In this document: positions 63,583 through 64,000 of the stretch, in pieces
How positions within the stretch are numbered: position 1 is the stretch's first letter
How the letters are laid out: each line of letters starts with the position of its first letter
DNA from: Nostoc sp. FACHB-152
GTDB taxonomy: Bacteria > Cyanobacteriota > Cyanobacteriia > Cyanobacteriales > Nostocaceae
Direction of reading: 5' to 3'
Assembly: GCF_014697475.1 (NCBI RefSeq)
Contig: NZ_JACJRV010000005.1
Location: 1-64,000 of the forward strand
DNA: 64,000 bases
Position numbers and translations under genes: made by a program
Notes under the pieces: generated by a model
Database searches by the model: none
Seen by the model: only the letters and a program-made list of their open reading frames with translations
Told to the model about the DNA's origin: nothing

Positions 63583-64000
63583 GTGGGTCTGTTTAGGAAC
63601 TTTCGCTCATCGTGGGATATGGGTATCGACCTCGGTACTGCCAATACCCTTGTTTATGTGTCTGGTAAAGGCATTGTACTGCAAGAACCTTCTGTAGTGG
63701 CAATTGATCAAATCGAAAAGGTTGCATTAGCAGTAGGTGAAGATGCCAAAAAAATGCTCGGTCGGACACCCGAAAACGTGATTGCCCTGCGCCCCTTGCG
63801 CGATGGTGTAATCGCTGATTTTGATACCGCCGAGTTGATGTTGAAAAGCTTTATTCAGCGAGTTAGTGAGGGGCGATCGCTGATTTTACCCCGGATTGTG
63901 ATTGGGATTCCTAGTGGTGTCACAGGAGTCGAAAGACGGGCAGTGATGGATGCAGCCATGCAAGCTGGTGCGAGAGAAGTCTTTTTAATAGATGAGCCTG
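63583..64000 (+). CDS. mreB: Rod shape-determining protein MreB, 5' part
   Basis: The first 139 codons are inside the window; the gene runs off the right edge. The reading frame from GTG 63583 gives a short N-terminal helix ([11 protein letters not shown]), then the actin-fold phosphate motif [51 protein letters not shown] and [24 protein letters not shown]. MreB forms filaments under the cytoplasmic membrane and positions wall synthesis. The GTG start is chosen because the alternative ATG (63619) would remove the conserved amphipathic membrane helix. Confidence 0.96.
   Translation, partial: MGLFRNFRSSWDMGIDLGTANTLVYVSGKGIVLQEPSVVAIDQIEKVALAVGEDAKKMLGRTPENVIALRPLRDGVIADFDTAELMLKSFIQRVSEGRSLILPRIVIGIPSGVTGVERRAVMDAAMQAGAREVFLIDEP

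Overview
The window comes from a filamentous, heterocyst-forming cyanobacterium (Nostocales; Nostoc/Anabaena/Calothrix type). The evidence is the very frequent HIP1 octamer GCGATCGC, a psaF-psaJ-psaL photosystem I cluster, a pheophorbide-a-oxygenase-like Rieske protein, a Tic22-like protein, heptanucleotide tandem repeats (STRRs) between genes, and a hetZ-patU heterocyst-patterning pair close to two tandem AmiC-type cell-wall amidases. From memory, the order amiC - amiC - murI - sds - hetZ - patU, with ssb and mreB beyond, matches one chromosomal region of Anabaena PCC 7120.

Layout. 0.1-5 kb: a truncated acyl-CoA dehydrogenase, a small PEP-CTERM surface protein, an aldehyde dehydrogenase and a glycosyltransferase. 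5-9.5 kb: a redox group with a Rieske oxygenase, a di-haem cytochrome b, a Tat/lipoprotein molybdopterin enzyme and a FAD monooxygenase. 9.5-18 kb: accessory DNA with small secreted proteins, a tandemly duplicated SIMPL protein, a MITE-like element, a frameshifted gene remnant, an oxidoreductase-persulfide dioxygenase fusion, a second glycosyltransferase, and a 1.6 kb AT-rich stretch without genes. 18-45 kb: mostly housekeeping genes (RRM protein, a degenerate M48 membrane protein, prfC, hemB, a very large c-di-GMP protein, pdhB-secD-secF, tsaC, prmC, Tic22, tRNA-Pro, ACT protein, tsaD, psaFJL, gmk-remA). 45-64 kb: a cell-envelope and differentiation region (transglutaminase-like protein, patU, hetZ, sds, murI, two amiC genes, a Na+/H+ antiporter, an EVE protein, SIMPL protein, ssb, and the start of mreB).

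How the genes fit together. HetZ-PatU and the AmiC amidases link heterocyst commitment with septal peptidoglycan remodelling. MurI supplies D-glutamate for that wall, and MreB organises it. PdhB/SecD/SecF are a common cyanobacterial order. PrfC and PrmC act in translation termination. TsaC and TsaD are two steps of tRNA t6A synthesis. Sds, hemB, psaFJL and the Rieske oxygenase belong to photosynthetic metabolism.

The most unusual signals are: (1) a self-contained transcription unit at about 52.98-53.75 kb with a long, strongly structured leader (including a possible terminator/antiterminator switch), a small one-helix membrane protein and its own terminator; (2) an oxidoreductase-ETHE1 fusion carrying an apparent palindromic repeat inserted in frame; (3) two large membrane proteins of protease/transglutaminase type that have lost their catalytic residues; (4) a SIMPL protein built by an almost exact 720-bp tandem duplication and lacking a signal peptide. 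All family assignments rest on reading motifs by eye; no database search was possible.
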